This document shows, piece by piece, positions 5,513 through 5,527 of a stretch of DNA of 5,527 nt; position 1 is the first letter of the stretch; the number at the start of each line of letters is the position of its first letter. The position numbers were made by a program, and so were the translations under genes. The DNA is taken from assembly GCA_043767985.1 (NCBI GenBank), contig JAYVKZ010000454.1, positions 1 to 5,527 on the forward strand, read 5' to 3'. The notes below the pieces were generated by a model. It did not search any database, had not been told where the DNA came from, and saw only the letters and a program-made list of their open reading frames with translations. This DNA is from JAPOKJ01 sp043767985 (lineage in GTDB: Bacteria; Pseudomonadota; Gammaproteobacteria; Burkholderiales; Burkholderiaceae_E).

Positions 5513-5527
5513 ATGGATTTTAATTTC
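5513..5527 (+). CDS. 5' end of a gene cut by the right edge
   Basis: ATG at 5513 opens a frame reading MDFNF up to the window edge. It is preceded by a Shine-Dalgarno-like AGGGGG and by an in-frame stop at 5471-5473, with no other start codon of good context between. Five residues cannot identify a family; many acyl-CoA dehydrogenases begin with similar residues (MDF-F/L), but that is only a hint. Confidence 0.45.

Overview
The window looks like chromosomal DNA of a betaproteobacterium, most likely in the order Burkholderiales. The reasons are a 79-residue 'small Trp-rich protein' of a kind I know mainly from that order, a prolipoprotein diacylglyceryl transferase gene (lgt) divergent from ilvD, and a short periplasmic c551/c552-type cytochrome. 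Base composition looks moderate and even by eye, and I see no insertion sequence, integrase, phage gene or CRISPR array. I cannot name a genus.

Layout from left to right. Bases 1-59 may hold the last codons of a rightward gene (weak). A leftward pair follows: lgt (2264 to 1449), then a malonyl-CoA decarboxylase gene (1427 to 60), separated by 21 bases and probably co-transcribed. After a divergent intergenic region of about 220 bases comes ilvD (2485-4188, rightward), with a plausible sigma-70 promoter just upstream. The small Trp-rich membrane protein gene (4468 to 4229, leftward) converges on ilvD and is divergent from a cytochrome c gene (4667-4981, rightward), which ends at a strong intrinsic terminator (5031-5060). 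Bases 5061-5512 have no convincing protein gene. They hold a 17-base direct repeat, a compact series of hairpins ending in a second strong terminator (5279-5303), and a set of palindromes ahead of a gene that starts at 5513 and is cut by the window edge.

The protein genes are mostly housekeeping: lipoprotein maturation (Lgt), branched-chain amino acid synthesis (IlvD), malonyl-CoA turnover (decarboxylase) and periplasmic electron transfer (cytochrome c). They do not form one pathway; only lgt and the decarboxylase gene look like an operon.

The most interesting item is a predicted small RNA at about 5190-5303. A near-consensus -10 box lies just before a hairpin, followed by an exposed CCTCCT, a second hairpin with CCTCCC in its loop, and a terminator. 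The exposed pyrimidine motifs match the anti-Shine-Dalgarno end of 16S rRNA, so a translation-blocking RNA is possible. This is an inference from sequence and hand-drawn structure only.
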